From Streptomyces sp. MMG1121 (lineage in GTDB: Bacteria > Actinomycetota > Actinomycetes > Streptomycetales > Streptomycetaceae): a DNA stretch of 64,000 nucleotides. The stretch is taken from positions 22,565 through 86,564 of the forward strand of contig NZ_LGDV01000193.1 of assembly GCF_001280015.1 (NCBI RefSeq), read 5' to 3'. The notes under the pieces were generated by a model. The model had not been told where the DNA came from and searched no databases. It was given only the letters and a program-made list of their open reading frames with translations. The position numbers were made by a program, and so were the translations under genes. How positions within the stretch are numbered: the first letter of the stretch is position 1; each line of letters starts with the position of its first letter. Positions 7,745 through 16,297 of the stretch are shown piece by piece.

Positions 7745-10700
7745 TCAGGCAGGCAACCCCGGAGGCGTTTTCGCGGGTGCCCTCTCCAACGCCTCGAGCG
7801 CCAGCCGCACCGCCGCGTCCAACTGGGTGTCCGTGCCGGACGCCCAGTCCTGCGGCCGCTGGACGACCTCCACGTCCGGCTCCACCCCGCGGTTCTCCAC
7901 CTCCCACCCGTGACCCTCCAGCCAGATCGCGTACTTCGGCTGGGTGACCAGGGTGTCGTCGATCAGGTGGTAGCGGCTGTCGATGCCGATGACGCCGCCC
8001 CAGGTGCGGGTGCCGACGACCGGGCCGATGCCGAGGGCCTTGATCGCCGCGTTGACGATGTCGCCGTCGGAGCCGGAGAACTCGTTGGCGACGGCGACGA
8101 CCGGGCCGCGCGGCGCGTCGAGGGGGTAGCTGGTGGGGCGCATGCCGCGGGGGACGTCCCAGCCGATGACGCGGCGGGCCAGCTTCTCCACGACGAGCTG
8201 GGAGGTGTGGCCGCCGCGGTTCTCGCGCACGTCGACCACGAGACCCTCCCGGGCGACCTCGACGCGCAGGTCGCGGTGGATCTGGGCCCAGCCGGGGGCC
8301 TGCATGTCGGGGACGTGGAGGTAGCCGAGGCGGCCGGCGGAGGCGGTGTGGACGTGGGCGCGGCGGTCGGCGACCCAGGCGTGATAGCGCAGGGGTTCCT
8401 CGTCGGCGACGGGGACGACCACGGTGTGGCGGGGTTCGCCACCGCCCGCCGGGGAGACGGTCAGCTCCACGGGGTGGCCCGCGGTGCCGACGAGCAACGG
8501 GCCCGGACCCGTCATCGGGTCGACGGAGTGGCCGGCCACGGCGATGATCGCGTCGCCGGGGCGGACCGCGACGCCGGGGGCGGCGAGCGGGGAGCGGGCG
8601 TGCGGATCGGAGGTCTCCGCGGGGAGGATGCGGTCGATGCGCCAACTGCCGTCCGGATGGCGGGAGATGTCGGCGCCGAGCAGGCCGTGCCGGGCGCCGC
8701 CGCGTCCGCCGGCGGGGATGACGAAGGCGTGCGAGGTGCCGAGTTCGCCGTGCACCTCCCACAGGAGGTCGGTCAGGTCGCTATGGGTGGCCAGCCGGCG
8801 CAGCAGGGGGCGGTAGCGGTCGAGGACGCCGGTCCAGTCGACGCCGCCGAGGTCGGGCCGCCAGAAGTGGTCGCGCACGAGGCGGCCGGTCTCGTCGTAC
8901 ATCTGGCGCCACTCGGCGGCCGGGTCGAGGGTCTGCCGGACGCGGGCGAGGTCGACGGTGACGCTGGTGTCGCCGTCGTCGTCGGTGCCGGTACGGCGGT
9001 CGCTGGGCACCACCCGCAGCCGGCTGTCGCTCCACAGCAGGACGCGCTTGCCGTCGCCGCTGACCTCGAAGTGGTCGGCGTCGGAGGCGAGGTGCTCCAG
9101 GCGCCGCTGGGCGAGGTCGTAGCGCTCCAGCTCGGTGTGCGGGTCGGGGTCCTCGGGGTGGGCGCGGGCGGCGCCGAGGACGCCGTGCACGGGGTGGCGC
9201 AGCCACAGGACGCCGTCCTTGGCGGCGCGCAGCGTGGAGTAGCGGCCGGCCTCGACCGGGAAGGGGACGATGCGGTCGGCGAGGCCGTCGAGGTCGATAC
9301 GGGTGGCGGGGGTGCCCTCGCTGTCGGGGGTCTCCTCCTTGTCCGGGGTCTCGAAGGGGCGGCCGTGGCGCTGCGGGCCGAACGGGGACGGGGTGGTGGC
9401 GGCCAGGGTGATCAGGTGCGGGCGGGCGCCGACCACGAAGGCGAGGTCGAAGACGTGCTCGTCGTAGACCGGGTCGAAGGCGCGGTGGGAGAGGAAGGCG
9501 AGGTGTTTGCCGTCGAGGGTGAAGGCGGGGGCGTAGTCCTGGAAGCGGAGCGGGGTCGCCTCGGTGACCGACAGGTCGGTGGTGTGGGCGAGGCGCAGCT
9601 GGGAGAGCGGGCTGGGGCCGGGGTGGGCCCAGGCGAGCCAGGCGGAGTCGGGTGAGAAGGCGAGACCGGAGACCTCGCCGTCGTCGCTGCGGTCGACCTC
9701 GCGGACCTCGCCGGTCTCCCGCTCGACGAGCAGCAGCCGGCCGTCGTGCGCGGCGACGGCGGCCCGGCTGCCGTCGGGCGCCATGGCCAGTTCCAGGACC
9801 CGGCCGAGCTGTCCGGCGGCGAGCCGGCGCGGGGTGGCGCCGGGCACGTTCCCGGTCGCGGGGGCGAACTCCAGGGCGTCGTCGCCCTCGGCGTCCGTCA
9901 CCCACACCACCCACTCCTCGCCCTCGGCGCGGAAGGTGCGGGGCAGCCGGGCGCGGACGCCGGGGGTGGCGGCGAGGGCGCGGGCGGGGCCCGAACGGTG
10001 GGTGATCCAGTGGACGCCGCCGCGCACACAGACCGCGCTGCCGCGGGCGGTGCGGTCGGGCGAGGCCGCGCTGAACCAGCGGGCGGCGTTCACCGGGCGG
10101 GGGCGCAGGTCGATCCGGGGGCCGCCGAGGCGCACGTCCAGCCGGCGCGGCTCGGCGCCGTCCAGGTCGTCCAGCAGCCACAGTTCACCGGCCGAGCTGT
10201 AGACGACGCGGGTGCCGTCACCGGCGGCGTGCCGGGCGTAGAAGCCGTCGAGGGGGGTGTGGCGGCGCAGGTCGGAGCCGTCGGCGAGGGAGGAGTACAG
10301 GGCGCCGGTGCCCTCGTGGTCGGCGAGGAAGGCGATGCGGTCGCCGGTCCAGACCGGGCACTCGATGTTCCCGTCGATCTCCTCGTGGAGCCGTACGAAC
10401 TCCCCGCCGCCCTCCCGGTCGATCCACAGCTTGCCCGCCGTACCGCCCCGGTAGCGTTTCCAGTAGGCGGCCTCACGGCCCATCAGCGCGGAGAGCAGCA
10501 CGGTGGCCGGGCCGAGGGCCACGTCGCCGACCGGGCCGTACGGCAGGGTCTCGGCGGGGCCGCCGTCCAGCGGGACGGCGTGCGCCCAGGTGTGCCGGGA
10601 GCTGTGCCGGCCCTGCGCGCCGAGCGCGAGCACCCGTCCGTCGCCGGTCCAGCCACGCACCTCGGTACGGCTGTTGCCCCAGTACGTCAGCCGTTCGGCG

Positions 10701-10960
10701 GGGCCGCCGTCGACGGGGGCGACATGTACCTCGGGCGCTCCGTCCCGGGTGGAGGTCCAGGCGAGCCGGCGCCCGTCCGGGGATATCCGGGGCTGGGTCA
10801 CGGGCCGGTTGTCTGCGCTCACCCGCCAGGCCCGGCCGCCGTCGAGGGGCGCGAGCCATACGTCGTCCTCGGCGACGAAGGCCACCAAGTCGCCGTGTAC
10901 GTGGGGGAATCGGAGATAGCCGGAAGACGCCGTGGTTCCCGTCGAAGCACCCTGAGTCAC
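7745..10960 (-). CDS. Tricorn-type S41 peptidase
   Basis: A 1071-residue cytosolic protease homologous to the archaeal tricorn protease. The first two thirds form beta-propeller blades rich in WxSxDG-type repeats (for example PRISPDGRRLAWTS and LAFSPDSAWLAWAH). Then follow the C1 helical domain, a PDZ-like part and the catalytic C2 domain. Active-site pieces correspond to tricorn: SHAFVIPAGGR (Ser-His), NEFSGSDGDIVNAAIKALG (nucleophile Ser with Asp) and EVENRGVEPDVEV (Glu). No signal peptide. In the family it trims peptides made by larger proteases. A TACAGT hexamer at 10967-10972, six bases before the GTG start, suggests a leaderless mRNA. The gene seems to stand alone. Confidence 0.9.
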   Translation of the reverse strand: MTQGASTGTTASSGYLRFPHVHGDLVAFVAEDDVWLAPLDGGRAWRVSADNRPVTQPRISPDGRRLAWTSTRDGAPEVHVAPVDGGPAERLTYWGNSRTEVRGWTGDGRVLALGAQGRHSSRHTWAHAVPLDGGPAETLPYGPVGDVALGPATVLLSALMGREAAYWKRYRGGTAGKLWIDREGGGEFVRLHEEIDGNIECPVWTGDRIAFLADHEGTGALYSSLADGSDLRRHTPLDGFYARHAAGDGTRVVYSSAGELWLLDDLDGAEPRRLDVRLGGPRIDLRPRPVNAARWFSAASPDRTARGSAVCVRGGVHWITHRSGPARALAATPGVRARLPRTFRAEGEEWVVWVTDAEGDDALEFAPATGNVPGATPRRLAAGQLGRVLELAMAPDGSRAAVAAHDGRLLLVERETGEVREVDRSDDGEVSGLAFSPDSAWLAWAHPGPSPLSQLRLAHTTDLSVTEATPLRFQDYAPAFTLDGKHLAFLSHRAFDPVYDEHVFDLAFVVGARPHLITLAATTPSPFGPQRHGRPFETPDKEETPDSEGTPATRIDLDGLADRIVPFPVEAGRYSTLRAAKDGVLWLRHPVHGVLGAARAHPEDPDPHTELERYDLAQRRLEHLASDADHFEVSGDGKRVLLWSDSRLRVVPSDRRTGTDDDGDTSVTVDLARVRQTLDPAAEWRQMYDETGRLVRDHFWRPDLGGVDWTGVLDRYRPLLRRLATHSDLTDLLWEVHGELGTSHAFVIPAGGRGGARHGLLGADISRHPDGSWRIDRILPAETSDPHARSPLAAPGVAVRPGDAIIAVAGHSVDPMTGPGPLLVGTAGHPVELTVSPAGGGEPRHTVVVPVADEEPLRYHAWVADRRAHVHTASAGRLGYLHVPDMQAPGWAQIHRDLRVEVAREGLVVDVRENRGGHTSQLVVEKLARRVIGWDVPRGMRPTSYPLDAPRGPVVAVANEFSGSDGDIVNAAIKALGIGPVVGTRTWGGVIGIDSRYHLIDDTLVTQPKYAIWLEGHGWEVENRGVEPDVEVVQRPQDWASGTDTQLDAAVRLALEALERAPAKTPPGLPA

Positions 10961-11005
10961 CCCGTCACTGTACGCAGCGCCGGTGCACCCCGCTCCTGAT
11001 TCCGA

Positions 11006-11560
11006 TCACTTGCCTTCGACGGGCCAGCAGGTGGGGTCGCCCTTGCGGGGAGGGGAGGCTCCGGTCTCGGTGACCGTGACCGTCACGGTGGGCCGCCCGC
11101 CGCCGGGGTGGTAGGTGGGCGTCTTGTACGTCGGCCCGGGCGTGGCGTCGCAGTCACCGAGCCCGTCGACGTGGAACACCTGCCGGCCGCCGACCCTGGC
11201 GGTCAGATCGCCGCGCACACAGGCCCCGTCCACGGCCTTGGTGACCTTCCCGGAGACAGTGATCTTCTTCCGGTCGGTGGTCTCGCCCTGGCAGCCGACG
11301 GAGACGACGGTGGTCTCACTGGGCGAAGGGGTCCGGCCCGCCCTGCCCCCGTAGTTGCCGACGCAGCTGAGCCAACTGACGTCCACGTGCTGTCGTTTCA
11401 GCGCGGCCGTCGCGGTCGTCCGAGTGGTGTAGGCGGCGGCCGAGGAGTTGAGATCGGTCGGCTGACAGCCCACGACGGCCCCACCACCGACCACGACCAG
11501 CCCGGCCACGGCCACGGCCCGTGCGGGCCGCCGAAGGCGAATTCCTCTCAATACCCCCAT
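11006..11560 (-). CDS. Putative secreted lipoprotein, function unknown
   Basis: A 184-residue protein with a basic N-terminus, a hydrophobic stretch AVAVAGLVVVGGGAVVGC and a lipobox-like VVGC, so the mature protein probably starts at Cys-32 and is anchored outside the membrane. The mature part has several further cysteines and a Thr/Pro-rich tail (TVTVTVTETGASPP). I recognise no family. It follows the tricorn gene in the opposite genomic sense of transcription order (upstream on the same strand) but has its own spacing of 45 bases. Residues SWLSCVGNYGG and VSVGCQGETTD suggest a small disulfide-bearing domain. Confidence 0.65.
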   Translation of the reverse strand: MGVLRGIRLRRPARAVAVAGLVVVGGGAVVGCQPTDLNSSAAAYTTRTTATAALKRQHVDVSWLSCVGNYGGRAGRTPSPSETTVVSVGCQGETTDRKKITVSGKVTKAVDGACVRGDLTARVGGRQVFHVDGLGDCDATPGPTYKTPTYHPGGGRPTVTVTVTETGASPPRKGDPTCWPVEGK

Positions 11561-11631
11561 GCAGGGCAGAGTGCCACCGGCAGGAGCACGGGGGAAGGCC
11601 GCTTACGGCCACTCACCCGTTCGAGGGCCCG

Positions 11632-12024
11632 TCAGCCGCGCAGCAGCAGCCACTCCTGGAGTTCCACCAGGTTGCCCTCCGGGTCCTTGAGGTAGGCCAC
11701 GCGCATACGGTCGGTCATGGGGGACGGTCCGTGCAGGAGGGTGGCGCCGCGGGAGGTGATCTTCGCGCAGTAGGCGTCCAGGTCGTCGACGCGCAGGACG
11801 ACCAGGGAGCGGTGCCCGTTGGCGGCCTCGCCCAGTTCGTCGAGGATCTCGGCCATCATCGCCCGGTCCTGCAGGGCGATCCCGGCGGAGCCCGTGTGCG
11901 GGCTGAACTTCTCGTACGGCCCCTCGGTCGCGCCGGACTGCGACTTCAGGCCGAGGACGTCGGCGTAGAACCGGTAACAGGCGGCGAAGTCGGTGACCAG
12001 GAGCCGGACTTGGGCGAGTTCCAC
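11632..12024 (-). CDS. VOC (glyoxalase/bleomycin resistance) superfamily protein
   Basis: A 130-residue single VOC domain beginning VELAQVRLLVTDFAACYRFY and ending KDPEGNLVELQEWLLLRG; the DPEGN-VEL ending is typical. Metal ligands would be His or Gln early and the Glu of NLVELQ, but the exact enzyme activity cannot be inferred. The open frame extends further upstream, but the GTG at 12024 preceded by GGGGG is preferred because the preceding codons are Pro/Arg-rich antisense shadow of rsmE. It starts 17 bases after the rsmE stop, so it is the last gene of an operon with rsmE and the flavoprotein. Confidence 0.8.
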   Translation of the reverse strand: MELAQVRLLVTDFAACYRFYADVLGLKSQSGATEGPYEKFSPHTGSAGIALQDRAMMAEILDELGEAANGHRSLVVLRVDDLDAYCAKITSRGATLLHGPSPMTDRMRVAYLKDPEGNLVELQEWLLLRG

Positions 12025-12040
12025 GATACCCCCAGGCAAG

Positions 12041-12778
12041 TCAGGACCAGCGGCCGGTGCGGCCCAGCAGAAGGGCCGCGGCGGCGGTGCCGGCGGTGGA
12101 TGTGCGCAACACGGTGGGCCCCAGGACGTACGGCTTCGCGCCCGCCTCGGCGAACAGCGCCAGCTCCTCGGGCGAGACACCCCCTTCGGGGCCCACCACC
12201 AGCACGATCTCGCCGTCCGTGGGGAGTTCGGCGGTGGCGAGGCGCTCCTCGCCGCTCTCGTGGAGCACGGCGGCGAAGTCGGCGGTGGCGAGCAGCGCGC
12301 CGACCTCCTTGGTGGTGGCGGCGTCCGCGACCTCGGGGAAGCGGACCCGGCGGGACTGCTTGCCGGCCTCGCGGGCGGTGGCCCGCCACTTGCCGAGCGC
12401 CTTCAGCCCGCGCTCGCCCTTCCACTGGGTGATGCAGCGGGACGCCTGCCAGGGCACGATCGCGTCGACGCCGACCTCGGTCATCGTCTCGACGGCGACC
12501 TCGCCCCGGTCGCCCTTGGGCAGGGCCTGTACGACGGTGATGCGCGGCGCGACAGCCGGCTCCTCGTGGACGGACTCGACGTCCACGACGAGCCGGTCCT
12601 TGCCCTCGGCGGCCTTGACGACCCCCTCGGCCCAGTGCCCGAGCCCGTCGGTGAGGACCACGTCCTCGCCCGGCCGCAGCCGCTTCACGGACACGGCGTG
12701 CCGCCCCTCGGGCCCGTCGAGCACGAACTCCGACGCGGCGCCGCCGAGTTGGTCCACGACGAAGACCGGGGCGGTCAT
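12041..12778 (-). CDS. rsmE: 16S rRNA (uracil-1498-N3)-methyltransferase
   Basis: A 245-residue SPOUT-class methyltransferase. An N-terminal PUA-like domain (ASEFVLDGPEGRHAVSVKR) is followed by the knotted SAM-binding domain with VVQALPKGDRGE, the motif VVGPEGGVSPEE and the knot motif LGPTVLRTSTAG. It methylates N3 of U1498 in the decoding site of 16S rRNA. It overlaps the upstream flavoprotein gene by four bases. In many bacteria rsmE is near dnaJ and hrcA, as here, which supports the call. Confidence 0.95.
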   Translation of the reverse strand: MTAPVFVVDQLGGAASEFVLDGPEGRHAVSVKRLRPGEDVVLTDGLGHWAEGVVKAAEGKDRLVVDVESVHEEPAVAPRITVVQALPKGDRGEVAVETMTEVGVDAIVPWQASRCITQWKGERGLKALGKWRATAREAGKQSRRVRFPEVADAATTKEVGALLATADFAAVLHESGEERLATAELPTDGEIVLVVGPEGGVSPEELALFAEAGAKPYVLGPTVLRTSTAGTAAAALLLGRTGRWS

Positions 12779-13851
12779 CGCCGGTCACCTCCGGCCGACA
12801 ACGCTGTCCGGGCGGCGGCGAGTTCGGCCACCAGCGTCTCCACCAGCTCCCCGGCCGGCAGCTCCCGGGCCAGCCGGTGGCCCTGGCCCGCCCACAGCGA
12901 CAGGCCCTGCGCGTCCGCGGCCTTGGCGGCGGCCTTGCGCAGCGGCGCGGTCAGGTGGTTGATCTCGGGGTAGGCGGCGGGGGCGTACGGGCCGTGTTCG
13001 CGCACGAAGCGGTTGACCAGTGCGCGCGCCGGCCGGCCGGAGAAGGCGCGGGTCAACTCGGTGCGCGCGAACAGGGGGTTGGTCAGCGCCTGCTTGTGCA
13101 GAGCGTTGGCGCCGGACTCGGGGGTGGCGAGGAAGGCGGTGCCCAGCTGGGCCGCGCTCGCGCCCGCGGCGAGGACGGCGGCGATCTGGCTGCCGCGCAT
13201 GATGCCGCCGGCGGCGACGATGGGGAGGTTCACGGCCTCGCGGATCTGCGCGACCAGCGACAGCAGGCCCATGCCGGAGCCGTCGTTCTCGGCGAGGTCC
13301 CGGTGCGTGCCCTGGTGGCCGCCGGCCTCCACGCCCTGCGCGATCACCGCGTCCGCCCCGGCCCGCTCGACCGCGCGGGCCTCCTCCGCGGTGGTGGCGG
13401 TGACCAGGGTGAAGGTGCCGGCCCTGCGCAGCCGGTCGAGGACGTCCCGGTCCGGAGCGCCGAAGTGGAAGGAGACCACCGGCACCGGGTTGTCGAGGAG
13501 CACGGCGAGCTTGGCGTCGTAGCCGTCGTCCCGGCCGCTGTCGGGGTCGCCCAGCTCGGTCTCGTACCAGGCGGCCTCACCGGCCAGCTGTTGGGCGTAG
13601 ACCTCGACGGCGCCCGACTCGGCGTACTCGGGCTGCGGCATGAACACGTTCACACCGAAGGGGCGGCTCGTGAGCCCCCGCAGCTGCTTGATCTCCTGGT
13701 ACATCCCGTCGGCGGTCTTGTAACCGGCGGCGAGGAACCCGAGGCCACCGGCCTCGGAGACGGCGGCGGCGAGCTGCGGGACGGAGACGCCGCCCGCCAT
13801 GGGGGCCTGCACGATCGGGTGAGGGAAGAGATCGGTCAGTGCGGAGGACAT
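12775..13851 (-). CDS. Nitronate monooxygenase-like FMN enzyme
   Basis: A 358-residue TIM-barrel flavoprotein of the 2-nitropropane dioxygenase family. Visible are IVQAPMAGGVS at the N-terminus, FGAPD in the middle, and the FMN-phosphate binding pieces VEAGGHQGTH, IVAAGGIMRG and AAQLGTAFLATPE. The GGHQG sequence carries the His of class I enzymes. The family oxidises alkyl nitronates, especially propionate-3-nitronate, or in related members acts as enoyl-ACP reductase, which this is not likely to be. Its gene overlaps rsmE. A strong hairpin separates it from dnaJ upstream. Confidence 0.85.
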   Translation of the reverse strand: MSSALTDLFPHPIVQAPMAGGVSVPQLAAAVSEAGGLGFLAAGYKTADGMYQEIKQLRGLTSRPFGVNVFMPQPEYAESGAVEVYAQQLAGEAAWYETELGDPDSGRDDGYDAKLAVLLDNPVPVVSFHFGAPDRDVLDRLRRAGTFTLVTATTAEEARAVERAGADAVIAQGVEAGGHQGTHRDLAENDGSGMGLLSLVAQIREAVNLPIVAAGGIMRGSQIAAVLAAGASAAQLGTAFLATPESGANALHKQALTNPLFARTELTRAFSGRPARALVNRFVREHGPYAPAAYPEINHLTAPLRKAAAKAADAQGLSLWAGQGHRLARELPAGELVETLVAELAAARTALSAGGDRR

Positions 13852-13910
13852 GACCGCATGTTGTCACGTCCTCCGTACAAGTCCGAATCCGGGCTTCCCA
13901 TGGCATAGGC

Positions 13911-13951
13911 CAGGGGCATACGGGGTGCCGAAGCACCGCCGCACGCCCCTG
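13911..13951 (-). terminator. Long UUCG-capped hairpin after dnaJ
   Basis: On the minus strand this is an almost continuous stem: outer CAGGGGC/GCCCCTG, a middle part with two G-U pairs and one bulge, and inner GGTGC/GCACC capped by TTCG, the extra-stable tetraloop. It lies 24 bases after the dnaJ stop and 60 bases before the next gene. There is no U-run, as usual for GC-rich actinomycete terminators, so it could also be an RNA-stabilising element. Confidence 0.6.
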
Positions 13952-13974
13952 ACCATGCTCTTGACCGCAACGGC

Positions 13975-15111
13975 TCAGCGGCCGTTGAACGCGTCCTTCA
14001 AGCGCGAGAACAGCCCCTGCTGACCGGGCTGGAACTGCCCCGTCGGCCGTTCCTCGCCGCGCAGCTTGGCCAGCTCGCGCAGGAGGCGTTCCTGCTCGGG
14101 GTCCAGCTTGGACGGGGTCTGCACCTCGACGTGGACGATCAGGTCGCCCCGGCCGCCGCCGCGCAGATGCGTGACGCCCCGGTTGTGCAGCGGGATCGAC
14201 TGGCCGGACTGGGTGCCGGGCCGGATGTCGACCTCCTCCATGCCGTCCAGGGTCTCCAGCGGCACCTTCGTGCCGAGCGACGCCGCGGTCATCGGGATCG
14301 TGACCGTGCAGTGCAGGTCGTCGCCGCGCCGCTGGAAGGTGGTGTGCGGCAGCTCGTGGATCTCGACGTACAGGTCACCGGCCGGACCGCCGCCCGGGCC
14401 GACCTCGCCCTCGCCGGCGAGCTGGATCCGGGTGCCGTTGTCGACACCGGCCGGGATCTTCACCGTCAGGGTCCGGCGGGAGCGGACGCGGCCGTCGCCG
14501 GCGCACTCCGGGCACGGGGTCGGCACGACCGTGCCGAAGCCCTGGCACTGGGGACAGGGGCGCGAGGTCATGACCTGGCCCAGGAAGGACCGGGTGACCT
14601 GCGAGACCTCACCACGGCCGCGGCACATGTCACACGTCTGGGCCGTGGTGCCCGGCGCCGCGCCCTCGCCGTTGCAGGTGTTGCAGACGATCGCCGTGTC
14701 GACCTGGATGTCCTTGGTCGTCCCGAAGGCCGCCTCGTCCAGCTCGACGTCGATGCGGATCATCGCGTCCTGGCCGCGCCGGGTGCGCGAGCGCGGTCCG
14801 CGCTGCGACGCCGTGCCGAAGAACGCGTCCATGATGTCGGAGAAGTTGCCGAAGCCACCGGCCCCGAAACCGCCCGCGCCCGCGCCGCCCGACTGGGAGA
14901 GCGGATCGCCGCCGAGGTCGTAGACCTGCTTCTTCTGCGGGTCCGACAGCACCTCGTAAGCGGCGTTGATCTCCTTGAACCGCTCCTGGGTCTTCGGATC
15001 CGGGTTGACGTCCGGGTGCAGCTCGCGCGCGAGCCGACGGAACGCCTTCTTGATCTCATCCTGCGACGCGTCGCGGCGCACGCCGAGAACGGCGTAGTAG
15101 TCCGTGGCCAC
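13975..15111 (-). CDS. dnaJ: Chaperone DnaJ (DnaJ2 type, linked to hrcA)
   Basis: A 378-residue Hsp40 co-chaperone. J domain at residues 1-70 with the HPD tripeptide in RELHPDVNPD, a Gly/Phe-rich linker (GAGGFGAGGFGNF), then four CxxCxGxG zinc repeats seen as CNTCNGEG, CDMCRGRG, CPQCQGFG and CPECAGDG, and the C-terminal substrate-binding domain ending in a DAFNGR tail. It stimulates DnaK ATPase. It begins directly after the hrcA stop codon and is the second gene of the CIRCE-controlled hrcA-dnaJ operon. Actinomycetes usually have another dnaJ beside dnaK under HspR; this is the second copy type. Confidence 0.95.
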   Translation of the reverse strand: MATDYYAVLGVRRDASQDEIKKAFRRLARELHPDVNPDPKTQERFKEINAAYEVLSDPQKKQVYDLGGDPLSQSGGAGAGGFGAGGFGNFSDIMDAFFGTASQRGPRSRTRRGQDAMIRIDVELDEAAFGTTKDIQVDTAIVCNTCNGEGAAPGTTAQTCDMCRGRGEVSQVTRSFLGQVMTSRPCPQCQGFGTVVPTPCPECAGDGRVRSRRTLTVKIPAGVDNGTRIQLAGEGEVGPGGGPAGDLYVEIHELPHTTFQRRGDDLHCTVTIPMTAASLGTKVPLETLDGMEEVDIRPGTQSGQSIPLHNRGVTHLRGGGRGDLIVHVEVQTPSKLDPEQERLLRELAKLRGEERPTGQFQPGQQGLFSRLKDAFNGR

Positions 15112-16128
15112 TTACGACTCCGCCAGGATCTGTCCGACGTACCGTGCCACTGCGCGTACCGCTCCCATCGTTCCCGGGTAGTCCATGCGGGTCGGTCCGA
15201 CCACGCCGAGCTTGGCAACCGCCTCGCCGCCCGAACCGTAGCCGACCGACACGACGGAGGTGGAGTTGAGTCCCTCGTGGGCGTTCTCGTGGCCGATGCG
15301 CACGGTCACGCCCGGATCCTTCGCCTCGCCGAGGAGCTTGAGGAGCACGACCTGCTCCTCCAGCGCCTCCAGCACCGGCCGGATCGTGAGGGGAAAGTCA
15401 TGTCCGAAGCGGGTGAGATTGGCGGTTCCGCCGATCATCAGCCGCTCCTCGTTCTCCTCCACCAGTGTCTCCAGCAGAGTGGAGAGCACTGTGGAGACCG
15501 TACCGCGGTCCTCCGGATCGAAGGCGTCCGGGAGGTCCTCGACCAGCATCGGCACGTCCGTGAACCGGCGTCCCGCGACCCGGCTGTTCAGCCGGGCCCG
15601 CAGATCCGCCAGCGAGGCCTCGCCGAACGGCGCCGGGCAGTCGACCATCCGCTGCTCGACCCGGCCGGTGTCCGTGATCAGCACGAGCATCACGCGCGCC
15701 GGAGCGAGCGAGAGCAGCTCGACGTGCCGGACGGTGGACCGGGTCAGGGAGGGGTACTGCACGACGGCGACCTGCCGGGTGAGCTGCGCGAGCAGCCGCA
15801 CGGTCCGCGCCACGACGTCGTCGAGGTCGACGGCGCCCTCCAGGAAGTTCTGGATGGCCCGCCGCTCGGGCGCGGTCATCGGTTTGACGCCGGCGAGCTT
15901 GTCGACGAACAGCCGGTAACCCTTGTCGGTCGGAATCCGCCCGGCGCTGGTGTGCGGCTGGGCGATGAACCCCTCGTCCTCCAGGGCCGCCATGTCGTTA
16001 CGGACGGTCGCCGGGGAGACGCCGAGGTTGTGCCGCTCGGTCAGGGCCTTCGAGCCGACCGGCTCCTCGGTGCCGACGTAGTCCTGGACGATGGCGCGCA
16101 GCACCTGAAGCCTGCGTTCGCTCAGCAT
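15112..16128 (-). CDS. hrcA: Heat-inducible transcription repressor HrcA
   Basis: A 338-residue repressor. The N-terminal winged helix reads [19 protein letters not shown] and [15 protein letters not shown]; the middle GAF-like and dimerisation parts follow, with [15 protein letters not shown] and the C-terminal [17 protein letters not shown] typical of the family. It binds CIRCE and represses chaperone genes at low temperature, with GroE as usual cofactor. An open frame allows a GTG start at 16134, but the ATG at 16128 lies seven bases after GGAGG and is preferred. A CIRCE element 56 bases upstream shows that the gene represses itself. Confidence 0.95.
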   Translation of the reverse strand: MLSERRLQVLRAIVQDYVGTEEPVGSKALTERHNLGVSPATVRNDMAALEDEGFIAQPHTSAGRIPTDKGYRLFVDKLAGVKPMTAPERRAIQNFLEGAVDLDDVVARTVRLLAQLTRQVAVVQYPSLTRSTVRHVELLSLAPARVMLVLITDTGRVEQRMVDCPAPFGEASLADLRARLNSRVAGRRFTDVPMLVEDLPDAFDPEDRGTVSTVLSTLLETLVEENEERLMIGGTANLTRFGHDFPLTIRPVLEALEEQVVLLKLLGEAKDPGVTVRIGHENAHEGLNSTSVVSVGYGSGGEAVAKLGVVGPTRMDYPGTMGAVRAVARYVGQILAES

Positions 16129-16183
16129 GCGCACACCTCCAGCACGTCGTCCCCTCGTCCCGCTCGTCCGTCAGGTCGGCCGC

Positions 16184-16210
16184 CTGGCACTCCTCCCGTG
16201 CGAGTGCCAG
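16184..16210. promoter_or_regulatory. CIRCE operator (HrcA binding site)
   Basis: A perfect inverted repeat, CTGGCACTC, nine bases, GAGTGCCAG, matches the CIRCE consensus TTAGCACTC-N9-GAGTGCTAA in 14 of 18 arm positions; the inner seven bases of each arm are GGCACTC/GAGTGCC with the core GCACTC intact. It lies between the presumed -10 element and the hrcA start, the usual place for a CIRCE that acts as operator and as part of the 5' mRNA. Confidence 0.9.
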
Positions 16211-16224
16211 CGTTTCCCGGGCCC

Positions 16225-16255
16225 AGTGTACGGCTGTCGGGTACGCCCTGGGCAA
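16225..16255 (-). promoter_or_regulatory. Candidate promoter of hrcA-dnaJ
   Basis: On the minus strand TTGCCC (16250-16255) and TACACT (16225-16230) are separated by 19 bases, slightly long for a housekeeping sigma promoter. Transcription would start a few bases upstream of the CIRCE, placing the operator at the transcript's 5' end. Confidence 0.5.
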
Positions 16256-16297
16256 GGTCGTCCACGGTGTACCGGGTCGTACCGCTAGCGTCGCGGT

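Noticed and set aside
7550..9655. A 701-codon plus-strand frame across the tricorn gene
   Set aside because: Antisense shadow; Gly/Val/Ala-rich, no recognisable domain.
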